64,000 nt of DNA, taken from NCBI RefSeq assembly GCF_002237555.1, contig NZ_CP022540.1, positions 4,407,001-4,471,000 of the forward strand. Direction: 5' to 3'. Position 1 is the stretch's first letter. Each line of letters opens with the position of its first letter. The notes under the pieces are model-generated. The model worked only from the letters and a program-made list of their open reading frames with translations. It was not told the DNA's origin and ran no database searches. This document shows positions 36,185 to 45,036 of this stretch, one piece after another. Position numbers and translations under genes: made by a program. Origin of the DNA: Antarctobacter heliothermus (GTDB lineage: Bacteria; Pseudomonadota; Alphaproteobacteria; Rhodobacterales; Rhodobacteraceae).

Positions 36185-37627
36185 CTAGCCTTCCAGATCC
36201 GGTGTCGATTGGCGCAATTTGCGGATGGCGTCAACCACGCGCCCCACCCCCATCGAAAGAGAGCCCTTGGCCAGCACAACGTCGCCCGCGTCTAAATCGC
36301 GCCCCACACGCTCGGCCATCTTGTCAGCGGTTTCGGTCCAATGACCGCGCTTTTCCGTCGGCAGGTCGCGCCACAGGTGCTGCATCAGCGGCCCGATACA
36401 ATGAACAACATCAATCCGGTCCAATGCCGGGTTCTGTGCAATTACGCGGTGCAGAGCCACTTCGCTGCGGCCCAGTTCTTTCATGTCGCCAAGGTACGCG
36501 ATCCGACGCCCCCGCGAGACGCGCCCAATGCCGTTGCGCGGTTCTGCCGCCGCCAGCACTTCCAGCGCAGCCGCCAGCGACGCCGGGTTGGCATTGTAGG
36601 CATCGTCGATCAGATCGACGCTGATGCGCCCATCCACCGGGTCCAGCGCAATCTTTTCGCGTTGGCCGCGCCCCGCGCCCGGCTGCCATTGGCCCAGCGC
36701 CATAACTGCCAATGCCGGATCAAGACCCAGCGCATCGGCCACAGCCAGTGCGCCCATGGCGTTGACGGCAAAGTGCCTCCCCGGAGCCAGAACCTTGAAC
36801 AGACGCGTCTCAACCCCCGCCCGGCCCACGGCCACCGTGCAGGCGTCTCGCACTGTGACGCGGTACAAACGGTACTGGTTGCAGGCCTTTTCGCCAAAGC
36901 TGACGGCAAAGCGGCGCCCCGCATCGGCCTTTTCCCGCAAGATCGGGCTGATCGGCAGATCGCCGTTGAAAATGGCGGTGCCGTAGGGTTCCAGTCCATC
37001 AAAGATGGCGGCCTTTTCGCGCGCAATGCCCTCAACGCTGTCAAAGGCGGCAAGGTGTGCGGGCGCGACAATCGTGACCAGCGCCACATGCGGGCGGGTC
37101 AGCCGCGCCAAAGGTGCAATTTCGCCGGGGTGGTTCATGCCGATCTCGATCACGGCAAAATCCACATCGCGTGGCATCCGCGCCAGCGTCAGCGGCACAC
37201 CCCAGTGGTTGTTATAGCTTTTCTCGGCGGCATGGACGCGGCCCTGCGCGCCCAGGACCGTGCGCAGCATTTCCTTGGTCGATGTCTTGCCGACCGAACC
37301 TGTCACCGCAACGATCCGCGCGCGGGTGCGGGCGCGCGCGGCCTCACCCAATGCTTCAAGTCCGGCCTGCACATCCTTGACGATCAATAGAGGTGCAGAG
37401 TCATCCACACCCTCCGGCACATGGCTGACCAGTGCCGCCGCCGCGCCACTGTCCAGCGCTTGTTTGACGAAATCATGACCGTCGCGCGCCGCCTTGAGCG
37501 CCACAAACAGATCGCCGGGCTTCAGGGTCCGGGTATCAATCGACACGCCCGTTGCAGTCCAATCGCAGGGCGTGGTGCCGCCGGTGGCGGCGACCGCCTC
37601 GGCCGAGTTCCACAAAGGCGTGCTCAT
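36185..37627 (-). CDS. murF: UDP-MurNAc-tripeptide--D-alanyl-D-alanine ligase
   Basis: Adds the D-Ala-D-Ala dipeptide made by Ddl. 480 residues. Segments: N-terminal substrate domain with [23 protein letters not shown] loop [20 protein letters not shown], the conserved [15 protein letters not shown], and the C-terminal [19 protein letters not shown]. The ATG overlaps the murE stop by four bases (37624-37627), so the two ligases are translationally coupled. Confidence 0.97.
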   Translation of the reverse strand: MSTPLWNSAEAVAATGGTTPCDWTATGVSIDTRTLKPGDLFVALKAARDGHDFVKQALDSGAAAALVSHVPEGVDDSAPLLIVKDVQAGLEALGEAARARTRARIVAVTGSVGKTSTKEMLRTVLGAQGRVHAAEKSYNNHWGVPLTLARMPRDVDFAVIEIGMNHPGEIAPLARLTRPHVALVTIVAPAHLAAFDSVEGIAREKAAIFDGLEPYGTAIFNGDLPISPILREKADAGRRFAVSFGEKACNQYRLYRVTVRDACTVAVGRAGVETRLFKVLAPGRHFAVNAMGALAVADALGLDPALAVMALGQWQPGAGRGQREKIALDPVDGRISVDLIDDAYNANPASLAAALEVLAAAEPRNGIGRVSRGRRIAYLGDMKELGRSEVALHRVIAQNPALDRIDVVHCIGPLMQHLWRDLPTEKRGHWTETADKMAERVGRDLDAGDVVLAKGSLSMGVGRVVDAIRKLRQSTPDLEG

Positions 37628-39117
37628 ATCCCCTTCCCGTCCAACGCCGCCACCGCAATGCTGGCCTGCTCTACGTCGTCGAAGGGGTAAACCGTGTCTC
37701 CCACGGTCTGCCCGGTCTCATGCCCTTTGCCGCAGATCAGCAGCGCGTCACCGGGGCCCAGCCCGTCGACACCGCGCAGGATCGCCTCTGCCCGGTCAGC
37801 GACCTCAAGTGCCTCAGGCGCGCCCTGCATCACCGCTGCGCGGATCAAGGCGGGATCCTCAGAGCGCGGGTTGTCGTCGGTGACAATCACGCTGTCGGCG
37901 TTTTCGGTTGCTGCCATGCCCATCAGCGGGCGTTTGCCACGATCCCGGTCGCCGCCCGCGCCAACCACGGCGATCAACCGCCCCATGACATGCGGACGCA
38001 ACGCCTTGCAGGCGGTCGCCACCGCGTCAGGGGTATGGGCGTAATCGACAAAGATCGCCGCCCCGTTGACGCGCTTGGCGGCCAATTGCATCCGTCCGCG
38101 CACCGTCCCCAACAGGGGCAGCACATCAAACACATCCTCCGGGTCACCGCCGCAGGCAATCACCAGCCCCGCCGCGACCAGAATGTTTTCCGCCTGAAAG
38201 CCGCCGATCAGGCCAAGGCGTTCCTGCCGCACCGTGCCCTCAAAGCTCAGCCGGATTTCCTGCCCCGTGGCATCAAACCTCTGTGCCTCAAGACACAGAT
38301 CTGCCGCCTCACGTCCCACGGTGATCACCTCTTGGCCGCGTGCCCGCGCAATGGCGAGCATGTCCACGCCGCGCGGGTCGTCGATGTTGATCACCGCGAT
38401 CCCGTCCTCGGGCAAGACGCGGGCAAATAGCCCCGCCTTGGCAGAGAAATACTCGTCAAAGCTTTCGTGGTAGTCCAGATGGTCCTGGGTGAAGTTGGTG
38501 AACCCCGCCGCCGTCAGCGTCACGCCGTCCAGCCGCCGCTGCGCCAACCCGTGACTGGACGCCTCCATCGCGGCGTGGGTCACGCCCGCCTCCGCCGCGC
38601 CGGACAACACCCGGTGCAGGGTGATCGGCTCTGGCGTGGTGTGCTTCAGCGGTGTTTGCCAATCGCCCTCAACGCCGGTGGTGCCGACATTGACCGCGCG
38701 CAGGCCCAGTTCCTGCCAGATCTGCCGGGTAAAGCTGGCGACCGATGTTTTGCCGTTTGTGCCTGTCACCGCAACCACGGTTTCCGGCTGAGATCCGAAC
38801 CACAACGCGGCCGTATAGGCCAGCGCCTGACGTGGATCCTCGGCGATTACCAGCGCCGCGTTCGACGCCGCCAGTTCCGCCTCTGCCATCTTTGCGCCCG
38901 CCGCATCGGTCAGTACCGCTGCAGCCCCCATGCGCAAGGCGAACTGGATGAACTCTCCGCCATGCACCCGCGTGCCCGGAAGCGCGGCAAACAGAAAGCC
39001 CTCGCGCACCTCACGGCTGTCAACTGCCAGCCCCGTCACCGCGACCTCTTTTCCGCCACGCGCGGTAAGACCCAGTTGTGACAGACTCTTTGTCAGGATG
39101 CTGCGTTCAGACGCCAT
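37624..39117 (-). CDS. murE: UDP-MurNAc-tripeptide synthetase MurE, meso-diaminopimelate type
   Basis: Adds the third stem-peptide residue. 497 residues. ATP loop VTGTNGKTSVASFTRQIW, the lysine-carbamate region and the specificity motif DNPRSEDP near the C-terminus; DNPR at this place is the signature for meso-diaminopimelate rather than lysine, as expected in a Gram-negative. Other marks: GVTHAAMEASSHGL and FTQDHLDYHESFDEYF. It starts 67 bases after ftsI. Confidence 0.97.
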   Translation of the reverse strand: MASERSILTKSLSQLGLTARGGKEVAVTGLAVDSREVREGFLFAALPGTRVHGGEFIQFALRMGAAAVLTDAAGAKMAEAELAASNAALVIAEDPRQALAYTAALWFGSQPETVVAVTGTNGKTSVASFTRQIWQELGLRAVNVGTTGVEGDWQTPLKHTTPEPITLHRVLSGAAEAGVTHAAMEASSHGLAQRRLDGVTLTAAGFTNFTQDHLDYHESFDEYFSAKAGLFARVLPEDGIAVINIDDPRGVDMLAIARARGQEVITVGREAADLCLEAQRFDATGQEIRLSFEGTVRQERLGLIGGFQAENILVAAGLVIACGGDPEDVFDVLPLLGTVRGRMQLAAKRVNGAAIFVDYAHTPDAVATACKALRPHVMGRLIAVVGAGGDRDRGKRPLMGMAATENADSVIVTDDNPRSEDPALIRAAVMQGAPEALEVADRAEAILRGVDGLGPGDALLICGKGHETGQTVGDTVYPFDDVEQASIAVAALDGKGI

Positions 39118-39184
39118 GTTTCAATCGCCCCCGGCTGTGGTTCTGGCCCTGCGGTTCCACAGGTAGCCCTGCGCCCACGCGGCC

Positions 39185-40984
39185 CTAGTCTGAGGCCGTC
39201 GTCAACGTCTTCTCCTGCCCCGTATCATAATCAGGACGCAAGTCCAGAAGCGGGGCAATTCGCGTGATCATCTCGGCGGCAACAGGCACAGCCGTCCAGC
39301 CAGCGGTGCGGCGCGGGGTCGATCCGGAGGTCTCGACCGGCTCATCCAGCATCACAACCAGCGCATAGCGCGGCGCATCCGTCGGGAACACCGAGGCAAA
39401 TGTCGCAATCACCTTGTCCTTGTGATAGCCGCCGCCGCGTTCCTTGGGCTTTTCCGCCGTCCCGGTCTTGCCCCCGACCCGATAGCCCGGCACCTCGGCA
39501 AACGACGCGGTGCCCTTCTGCCCGATCACGACCTTGCGCAGCATCGTGCGCGCCTGTTCCGCCACCTCATCGCGCAACAGCTTGTCCCCCATGCGGGGGC
39601 CATCCTGTTTCAACAAGGTCGGCTGCACCACATGGCCGCCATTGGCAATCATCGCGTAGCCCGCCGCCAGATGCAGCGGCGAGACGGAAATCCCGTGGCC
39701 ATAGGAAATGGTGACAGCCGACAGATCCGTCCACCGTTCGGGGATCAGCGGCTTGGCATTGCGGGCCTCGACGATTTCCAGAGGGGAAGGCGCGAACATG
39801 CCCAGATTTTCGTAAAAGTCCTTTTGCCGGCCCCGCCCGATCGCCATGACCAACTTGGCCGTGCCCCGGTTCGAGCTGCGCACAATCACGTCCTCGACCG
39901 TCAGCTTGCCATAGTTCTTGCCCTGAAACTCACCCACCTTGAACCCCAGCACCTCATAGGGCGGCGAAGTGTCGATCACAGTTTGCGGATGGACCAACCC
40001 CAGTTGCAGCGCCTGCGCTGCGGTGAAGATCTTGAAGGTTGAGCCGAGCTCATACAGCCCCTGCACCGCACGGTTGAACAGCGGACTGTCGCCTGCCTTT
40101 TCCCCCGCAATTGGCACGCGCGGGCGGTCGTTGGGGTCGAAATCCGGCAGGGACGCGATGGCAATCACCTCACCCGTGTAAATATCCATCAGCACACTGG
40201 CAGCACCCTTGGCGTTCAGCAGCTTCATGCCCGCATCCAGCACCTCTTCGGTGGCGGCCTGAATGGTCAGATCCAGCGACAGCGTCAGCGGCACGCCCTG
40301 CCGGGCAGGATCGCGCATTTCCGCATCAAAGTACTTTTCGATGCCCGCCGTACCGATCACCTCCGCCGCATGAACCCCCTCATCGCCAAAACTTGCGCCG
40401 CCCAAAACATGGGCCGCAATCGCGCCGTTGGGATACAGCCGCATTTCACGCGGGCCGAACAACAGACCCGGCTCCCCGATGTCATGCACTGCCTGCAACT
40501 GCTCGGGGCTCAGCTTTTTCTTGATCCAGAGGAACTTGGTCTTGGGGTTGGTAAACCGCGCCCCCAGCTTTTCGGCGTCGATGTCGGGAAAGATCGCCGC
40601 AAGCTGCTGCGCCGCACGCAGCGGATCAACCATCTGCTGTGGATGCGCATACAGGCTGTGGGTCGACATGTTGGTGGCCAGAATGCGGCCATGCCGGTCG
40701 GTGATGTCCGCCCGGGTTGCGACGATGGACGCCCCTGTCAACTGCGCGCGCGGCTCTTCGGGTTCCGACGCGGACAAGACCCCCATCCGCGCGCCCACCA
40801 CGCCATAGGCACAGACGAACATGACCGCCAGCACCAGCAACCGCCCCTCGGCACGCAGTCGCAGCCGGTCACGGATCTCTTCGTGGCGCAGCCTGCGGTT
40901 CTCGCGTTCGATGACGTCGGGGTTTTCGCCATTCTGGCGGGCTTCAAGGATGCGTGCCAGCGGGCGCAGCGGCGTGCGGGTCAT
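39185..40984 (-). CDS. ftsI: Division-specific peptidoglycan transpeptidase FtsI (PBP3)
   Basis: Class B penicillin-binding protein that cross-links septal wall with FtsW. 599 residues. A cytoplasmic basic N-terminus (1-48) and one membrane anchor (about 49-68) precede a pedestal domain. Transpeptidase motifs are STFK (Ser315 the acylated residue), SSN (370-372) and KTGTAEK (506-512). Overlaps ftsL by four bases in an ATGA junction, so the pair is translationally coupled. Confidence 0.97.
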   Translation of the reverse strand: MTRTPLRPLARILEARQNGENPDVIERENRRLRHEEIRDRLRLRAEGRLLVLAVMFVCAYGVVGARMGVLSASEPEEPRAQLTGASIVATRADITDRHGRILATNMSTHSLYAHPQQMVDPLRAAQQLAAIFPDIDAEKLGARFTNPKTKFLWIKKKLSPEQLQAVHDIGEPGLLFGPREMRLYPNGAIAAHVLGGASFGDEGVHAAEVIGTAGIEKYFDAEMRDPARQGVPLTLSLDLTIQAATEEVLDAGMKLLNAKGAASVLMDIYTGEVIAIASLPDFDPNDRPRVPIAGEKAGDSPLFNRAVQGLYELGSTFKIFTAAQALQLGLVHPQTVIDTSPPYEVLGFKVGEFQGKNYGKLTVEDVIVRSSNRGTAKLVMAIGRGRQKDFYENLGMFAPSPLEIVEARNAKPLIPERWTDLSAVTISYGHGISVSPLHLAAGYAMIANGGHVVQPTLLKQDGPRMGDKLLRDEVAEQARTMLRKVVIGQKGTASFAEVPGYRVGGKTGTAEKPKERGGGYHKDKVIATFASVFPTDAPRYALVVMLDEPVETSGSTPRRTAGWTAVPVAAEMITRIAPLLDLRPDYDTGQEKTLTTASD

Positions 40985-41328
40985 GGGTTTGTCGCTCCGG
41001 CAGAGGTGACATCGACGGGTTTCGTCAGATCAAGCGCCAGAGGCTGCGGATAGGCCACCTGATCAATGCTGCCAAACTGATCCGGGCGCAGCGGCAACAG
41101 CCCCAGCCGGTCAAAGTTCAGCTCTGCCAGATCGCGCAGCCGGTCGGGCCGATTCAGATAGGCCCATTCCGCACGCAGGATCGCCAGCCGTTCACGCGCG
41201 GCACCTATGTCGCGGCGCAGATCGTCCACGTTGTCCAGTTCCGCCTTGGTTCGGTAGTTTTCATAGTAGGCCCAATAGCCGGATGTGATGACGGCCATGG
41301 CCGCGAGCAGGAACAAAACACTGCGCAT
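40981..41328 (-). CDS. ftsL: Cell division protein FtsL
   Basis: Small bitopic divisome protein that works with FtsB and FtsQ. 115 residues: a membrane segment at 1-20 (MRSVLFLLAAMAVITSGYWA), then a heptad-like coiled coil (about 28-65, with LDNVDDLRRDIGAARERLAI) and a conserved RPDRLRDLAELNFDRLGL stretch. Sequence identity in this family is always low, so the call leans on position between rsmH and ftsI, size and architecture. One base separates it from the rsmH stop. Confidence 0.9.
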   Translation of the reverse strand: MRSVLFLLAAMAVITSGYWAYYENYRTKAELDNVDDLRRDIGAARERLAILRAEWAYLNRPDRLRDLAELNFDRLGLLPLRPDQFGSIDQVAYPQPLALDLTKPVDVTSAGATNP

Positions 41329-41329
41329 C

Positions 41330-42331
41330 TCATCGTCTCCTAGGTGTTTGTGGTGTTTGTTTCATCATTGGCATCGACAGTTCCGCCGCCTCGACCGGAC
41401 GTGCGGGGATATCTGTCCGCCGCCCCACGCGCAGCTTTGCAGAGCGTGAGCGCGGGTTCTCTGCAAGTTCTTCGGCATCCGGCCCCACCGCCTTGCGCGT
41501 CAGGACCGTAAAGGGGTCCGTCGCCTCATGGGTCTGGTCGCCATAGCGGTTCACATGGGTTTTCTTGTCGCCGTGCAGTTGGAAAAAGCGCTTTACCATC
41601 CGATCCTCGACCGAATGAAAGGTCACAACCGCCAAGTGCCCGCCGGGTTTCAGCACCCGCTCAGCCGCCATAAGCCCCTGCCACAGCGCGTCATATTCGC
41701 CGTTCACCGCAATCCGCAGCGCCTGAAAGCTGCGGGTGGCGGCATGGGCCTGCCCGGGCTTGGTGCGGCCAAGCACCCGCTCAATCAACTCGGCCAGCGG
41801 CAAGGTCCGATCAAAGGGACGGTCCTGCACAATGGCACGGGCAATCCGGCGCGATTGCCTCTCTTCCCCATAGATGAACAGGATATTGGCAAGCTCGGCC
41901 TCTTCGACCGAATTGACAAGATCCGCCGCCGTCGGCCCCTCTTGCCCCATCCGCATGTCCAGCGGCCCGTCTCTCATGAACGAAAAGCCGCGTTCGGCCC
42001 GGTCCAGCTGCATCGACGACACGCCCAGATCCAGCACCACGCCATCAACGGCCTCTGCCGCCTTGTCCATCTGCGCGAAATTGCCCTGCCACAGCGACAG
42101 CCGGTCGCCGTATTCAGCCCCCCAGTCGCGCGCCATCTCATGCGCCAGCGGATCACGGTCGATGCCGATCACCTTGTCGGCCCCGGCCTCCAGCAATCCG
42201 CGCGCGTAACCGCCCGCGCCCAGCGTACCGTCGATCCAGACACCCGATACCGGGGCCACGGCCGCCAGCAAAGGGCGCAACAGCACCGGGACATGGGGTG
42301 CGCCGCCGGTTTCCGCAGCGGGCCGGGCCAT
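41330..42331 (-). CDS. rsmH: 16S rRNA (cytosine1402-N4)-methyltransferase RsmH
   Basis: SAM-dependent enzyme, formerly MraW, methylating C1402 of 16S rRNA. 333 residues. Motif I is [20 protein letters not shown], followed by [20 protein letters not shown] and [15 protein letters not shown]. The late segments [18 protein letters not shown] and KLRVGRRTD complete the family pattern. The start overlaps the mraZ stop by one base (TGATG), so translation is coupled to mraZ. Confidence 0.97.
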   Translation of the reverse strand: MARPAAETGGAPHVPVLLRPLLAAVAPVSGVWIDGTLGAGGYARGLLEAGADKVIGIDRDPLAHEMARDWGAEYGDRLSLWQGNFAQMDKAAEAVDGVVLDLGVSSMQLDRAERGFSFMRDGPLDMRMGQEGPTAADLVNSVEEAELANILFIYGEERQSRRIARAIVQDRPFDRTLPLAELIERVLGRTKPGQAHAATRSFQALRIAVNGEYDALWQGLMAAERVLKPGGHLAVVTFHSVEDRMVKRFFQLHGDKKTHVNRYGDQTHEATDPFTVLTRKAVGPDAEELAENPRSRSAKLRVGRRTDIPARPVEAAELSMPMMKQTPQTPRRR

Positions 42332-42843
42332 CAGAGGCCCTCCAGCGCGTCCAGCAGTTCCATCGGGTCTTCGGGAAGATCCACTGCCAGTTCATCCTCT
42401 TCGATCGCATCGGTCGGCGTATAGCGATCCGCGCTCCAGATCTGGAACTTGTTCAGGCTTGCCACGGCCCAGGCCTCGGCCCCGATCCCGAACCGCGTGC
42501 GGAACCGCGCCGACAACACCAGACGCCCGGTTTCGTCCACCGTCGCGGGCGTTGCCCCCGACGAATAGATTGCCGTCAACGCCTGTTTGTCCGGTCCGGC
42601 CTTCAGCTTTTCGATGCGGGCTTCGATGCGTTCGATTTCCTCGATGGTATAGACCTCAAGGCATTTCTGCCGCGGGTCGCCTGTCACCATCACTAGGCTG
42701 GGGTTGGCATTGTCCTTGGACTCCGGATCCCAGTCAGGATCACCCGCAGCGAGGACACGGCGAAAACTGGCCGGAATGGACATCCGACCCTTGCTATCGA
42801 CCTTCAGTCGATGTTCGCCTCTGAACCTCAGCCTGCGGCTCAC
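42331..42843 (-). CDS. mraZ: Transcriptional regulator MraZ
   Basis: DNA-binding regulator of its own dcw operon. The GTG at 42843 gives 170 residues; the open frame starts at a TTG (42861) that has no spaced ribosome site. Two AbrB-like halves are seen: residues 1-60 with [20 protein letters not shown] and 85-150 with [20 protein letters not shown]. The DxxGR motif that makes up each DNA-binding unit is present in both. First gene of the cluster. It follows a leader of about 250 bases with a strong hairpin and a probable sRNA. Confidence 0.95.
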   Translation of the reverse strand: MSRRLRFRGEHRLKVDSKGRMSIPASFRRVLAAGDPDWDPESKDNANPSLVMVTGDPRQKCLEVYTIEEIERIEARIEKLKAGPDKQALTAIYSSGATPATVDETGRLVLSARFRTRFGIGAEAWAVASLNKFQIWSADRYTPTDAIEEDELAVDLPEDPMELLDALEGL

Positions 42844-42883
42844 TGCCCTCGGCCCCTTCAATCCCCCGTTTTGAAACGAAATA

Positions 42884-42919
42884 CGGCGGGTTGATCAGCT
42901 GCCATTGATCAACCCGCCG
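42884..42919 (-). terminator. 14-bp hairpin before mraZ (UpsM terminator or attenuator)
   Basis: CGGCGGGTTGATCA pairs perfectly with TGATCAACCCGCCG around an 8-base loop. On the minus strand it is followed by TATTTCGTTTC, only moderately T-rich, so partial termination with read-through into mraZ, 41 bases further, is plausible. Confidence 0.8.
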
Positions 42920-43095
42920 CTGGACCCGCTATGCGGGTGTCTCCGACTGCGCGCGCCACCTGGGGGGATGTCTGCTCGCCCGCGCGCCGGATCCTTGTGT
43001 CACGATGAGAGCGTGCGCCTGTATGAAACCTGCTCTTATTATTATTTGAGTTCAGTGCCGGGTCTTGGATGCCCTTGCTGCCGTTCTCATCGTGT
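42884..43095 (-). ncRNA. Probable UpsM-type sRNA from the mraZ leader
   Basis: In Rhodobacter sphaeroides the mraZ leader yields UpsM, an abundant sRNA of about 200 nt that ends at a hairpin before mraZ. This window has the same layout: a promoter-like pair at 43101-43130, a predicted start near 43095, and a 14-bp hairpin at 42884-42919, giving about 212 nt. The ends near the start pair internally: CACGATGAGA (minus 43094-43085) with TCTCATCGTG (minus 43010-43001). No ORF fits the interval. The identity is inferred from position, size and structure, not from sequence comparison. Confidence 0.6.
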
Positions 43096-43100
43096 GAACT

Positions 43101-43130
43101 ATGAATGACATGGGAGACGATGGTATTCAA
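43101..43130 (-). promoter_or_regulatory. Candidate promoter of the mraZ leader / UpsM
   Basis: On the minus strand TTGAAT (43130-43125) is followed after 17 bases by CATTCA (43107-43102). The start would fall near 43095, exactly where the CACGATGAGA arm begins. The -10 box is weak for sigma-70 and an alternative sigma factor is possible. Confidence 0.45.
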
Positions 43131-43597
43131 TAGTTTTTTGTGGGAAATCGGTGAACTGGGCGGTAGTCAGGCCCAGAGAAATAAGGCAAAATCCAGTCAT
43201 CTCGGCCGATCCGGCGCAGACCTAGCGAAACACGACCCCCGCGCACACAACATATAGACGCAGGCATGAGCGATAAAAAAATCCCATTCAGGACCACAAA
43301 ATCCCCGCCAATGCCACTCAAACCGCTTGGTGGTGCCGCCCGATACCTGCCTTGTGCCGCAATCCTGGGTCCGAATCATCTGAAATCGGTGCGAATCCGG
43401 GTGAATCGGCAGTGTTCCGCCCGCAAACCCCGCCTCTTCTCTGGTTCGGACCATCAAATCCCAAATCCTGTCCCATCCCGTCCCAAATCGGACCGCCCCA
43501 ATGCCCGTATCGCGGCGCAAAACCCGCACTCGCACCAAACGCCGTTTCATGAGATCACTAAACAAGGCACCCTCTCCCCCACGCGGAAGGCCCCCCA
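43131..43597. other. Divergent intergenic region between the mraZ leader and exbB
   Basis: About 470 bases without a believable gene; a minus-strand open frame across 43197-43610 has no family features. It contains an AT-rich piece near 43265-43285, TGGGA repeats on the minus strand at 43459-43485, GAATC repeats around 43374-43412, and the region where exbB must have its promoter. The immediate exbB ribosome site appears to be GGAAGG at 43585-43590. Confidence 0.5.
43459..43485 (-). promoter_or_regulatory. TGGGA direct repeats resembling MraZ boxes
   Basis: Three TGGGA motifs on the minus strand (plus-strand TCCCA at 43459, 43471 and 43481). Two are 10 bases apart, which is the TGGGN-N5-TGGGN arrangement known for E. 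coli MraZ; the third is at 12. They are about 600 bases upstream of mraZ, further than usual. Confidence 0.3.
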
Positions 43598-44245
43598 ATG
43601 CTGAGCACAATCCCCCAGTTCCTCGATCGCGGCGGCCCGGCGCTCTGGGCTATCGCTGTCCTGTCGGTCCTGACGCTAAGCCTCGTTCTGTGGAAACTCT
43701 GGCAGATGTTCCGCAGGGGCACATGGAAACGCGAAGGCGCAGAGACCGCGCTACGGTTCTGGGGTCAGGGACAGACCACACTGGCGATGTCCCATATCTC
43801 TTTTGATCCCGCCCCCCGCGCCCGCGTCGTACAGGCCGCCATGCAAGCACGCCTGTCGATCCCCGAGGACGACGCCCGCGAAGAGGCCGCACGCCAGGCC
43901 CGCGCCGTGCTGAATGAGACCCGGCTTGGCCTGCGGATGCTGGACCTTGTTGTCACCATCGCCCCATTGCTGGGCCTGCTGGGCACTGTACTGGGCATGA
44001 TCGATGCCTTTCAGGCCCTGCAAGACAGCGGCCAGCAGGCTGACCCCGCCGCGCTGGCGGGCGGCATCTGGGCGGCGCTGCTGACCACCGCTGCCGGCAT
44101 GGCCGTGGCGATCCCGGCCAGTGTCATGTTGTCAATCTTTGACGGCATGGCAGACCGGCTGGCGCATGATCTGGAGGATCTGGTCACCCGCGTCTTCACA
44201 ACCCCCTGGGCCTATGCCGAGGAAGAAGAGGAGCCATCAGCCTGA
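43598..44245 (+). CDS. ExbB/TolQ/MotA-family proton channel subunit
   Basis: Stator subunit that converts proton flow into movement together with ExbD-type partners. 215 residues with three membrane segments: about 15-32 (ALWAIAVLSVLTLSLVLW), 108-130 (LDLVVTIAPLLGLLGTVLGM) and 148-175 (GGIWAALLTTAAGMAVAIPA). The APLLGLLGTVLGMI and ALLTTAAGMAVAIPA stretches are the family core, including the threonines that line the proton path in ExbB. It begins an operon with two ExbD genes and a TonB-like gene, separated by 4, 4 and minus 4 bases. Confidence 0.92.
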   Translation: MLSTIPQFLDRGGPALWAIAVLSVLTLSLVLWKLWQMFRRGTWKREGAETALRFWGQGQTTLAMSHISFDPAPRARVVQAAMQARLSIPEDDAREEAARQARAVLNETRLGLRMLDLVVTIAPLLGLLGTVLGMIDAFQALQDSGQQADPAALAGGIWAALLTTAAGMAVAIPASVMLSIFDGMADRLAHDLEDLVTRVFTTPWAYAEEEEEPSA

Positions 44246-44249
44246 TCCC

Positions 44250-44627
44250 ATGCTGAACCTGCCCACCTCTCCGCGCCGCCGCCGCCCCAGCCTGACCCCG
44301 ATGATCGACGTGGTCTTTCTGCTGCTGGTCTTCTTTATGCTGGTGGCGCGCTTTGGTGGCACCGATGGCATTTCCCTGCTGCTCTCCGCACCCGGAGAGG
44401 AAACCCCCTATTCTGGCCCGCCCCGCCTTGTATCGGTTCTGCCAGACGGGCTTGCCCTGAACGGCCAGACCGTTTCGGACCTACCTGCGGCCCTCGCCCC
44501 GCTCATGACCACGCAGGACGATCTCATTGTCATCCGCCCTGTCCCCGGCACCGGCGTCGCGCGTCTGGTCGAAGTGCTGAACACGCTGCGCGAGGCTGGT
44601 TTTGCGCGCCTTGCCGTGGTGGAATAG
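44250..44627 (+). CDS. ExbD-family stator subunit with the conserved Asp
   Basis: A 125-residue ExbD/TolR protein: a basic N-terminus (PTSPRRRRPSLT), one membrane segment (about 18-38) and a periplasmic domain. The membrane helix starts PMIDVVFLLLVFFMLVARF, and Asp20 matches the essential proton-carrying aspartate of ExbD/TolR. The ATG at 44250 comes 4 bases after the exbB stop; a longer open frame from 44121 is an overlap artefact. The next gene encodes a second, unlike ExbD. Confidence 0.92.
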   Translation: MLNLPTSPRRRRPSLTPMIDVVFLLLVFFMLVARFGGTDGISLLLSAPGEETPYSGPPRLVSVLPDGLALNGQTVSDLPAALAPLMTTQDDLIVIRPVPGTGVARLVEVLNTLREAGFARLAVVE

Positions 44628-44631
44628 CGGC

Positions 44632-45036
44632 ATGGCCCGTGTCCCTCTCAGCACGCCCCGCCGGTTCTGGCCCGGTCCGCCCAAGGCGCGGGCAGAACCC
44701 GTTGTGCCGATGATCAATGTGGTCTTCCTGCTGTTGATCTTCTTTCTGATGACCGCGCAATTCGCCGATCCCGGCAGCGCGGGGCGCAGCAAGCTGTCGG
44801 TCGAGGAGGCTCCCGGCCCGATGCGCTCGGTCCTGATCCTTGCGCCCTCCGGGCTGGTGTCCTTTGGCACTCTGCGCGGAGAGGCCGCCATCACCGCCGC
44901 CGCCGGGGCTGGCCCCGTGCGCTTGCAGACCGACGGGCAAACGGACGCCGCCGCCTTGGCGCGTCTTCTGACGTCGCTGGCGCAGGCGGGCGCGGGGCGG
45001 GTTGATCTTGTGACCACCGGAAAGGCGGCGCAATGA
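44632..45036 (+). CDS. Second ExbD-family subunit, conserved Asp replaced by Asn
   Basis: A 134-residue ExbD paralogue starting at 44632, five bases after the first exbD. The helix reads VVPMINVVFLLLIFFLMTAQ: the codon at the position of the proton-carrying Asp is AAT, giving Asn29. The rest of the membrane helix and the periplasmic domain are intact (SVLILAPSGLVSFG, ALARLLTSLAQAGAGRVDLV), so the gene does not look decayed. A heterodimer with the first ExbD is likely. It ends in an ATGA overlap with the proline-rich TonB-like gene. Confidence 0.88.
   Translation: MARVPLSTPRRFWPGPPKARAEPVVPMINVVFLLLIFFLMTAQFADPGSAGRSKLSVEEAPGPMRSVLILAPSGLVSFGTLRGEAAITAAAGAGPVRLQTDGQTDAAALARLLTSLAQAGAGRVDLVTTGKAAQ

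Noticed and set aside
43197-43610. 137-codon minus-strand open frame in the mraZ-exbB gap
   Set aside because: No family similarity recognised, and it starts inside the exbB ribosome site. The composition looks like random GC-rich sequence.
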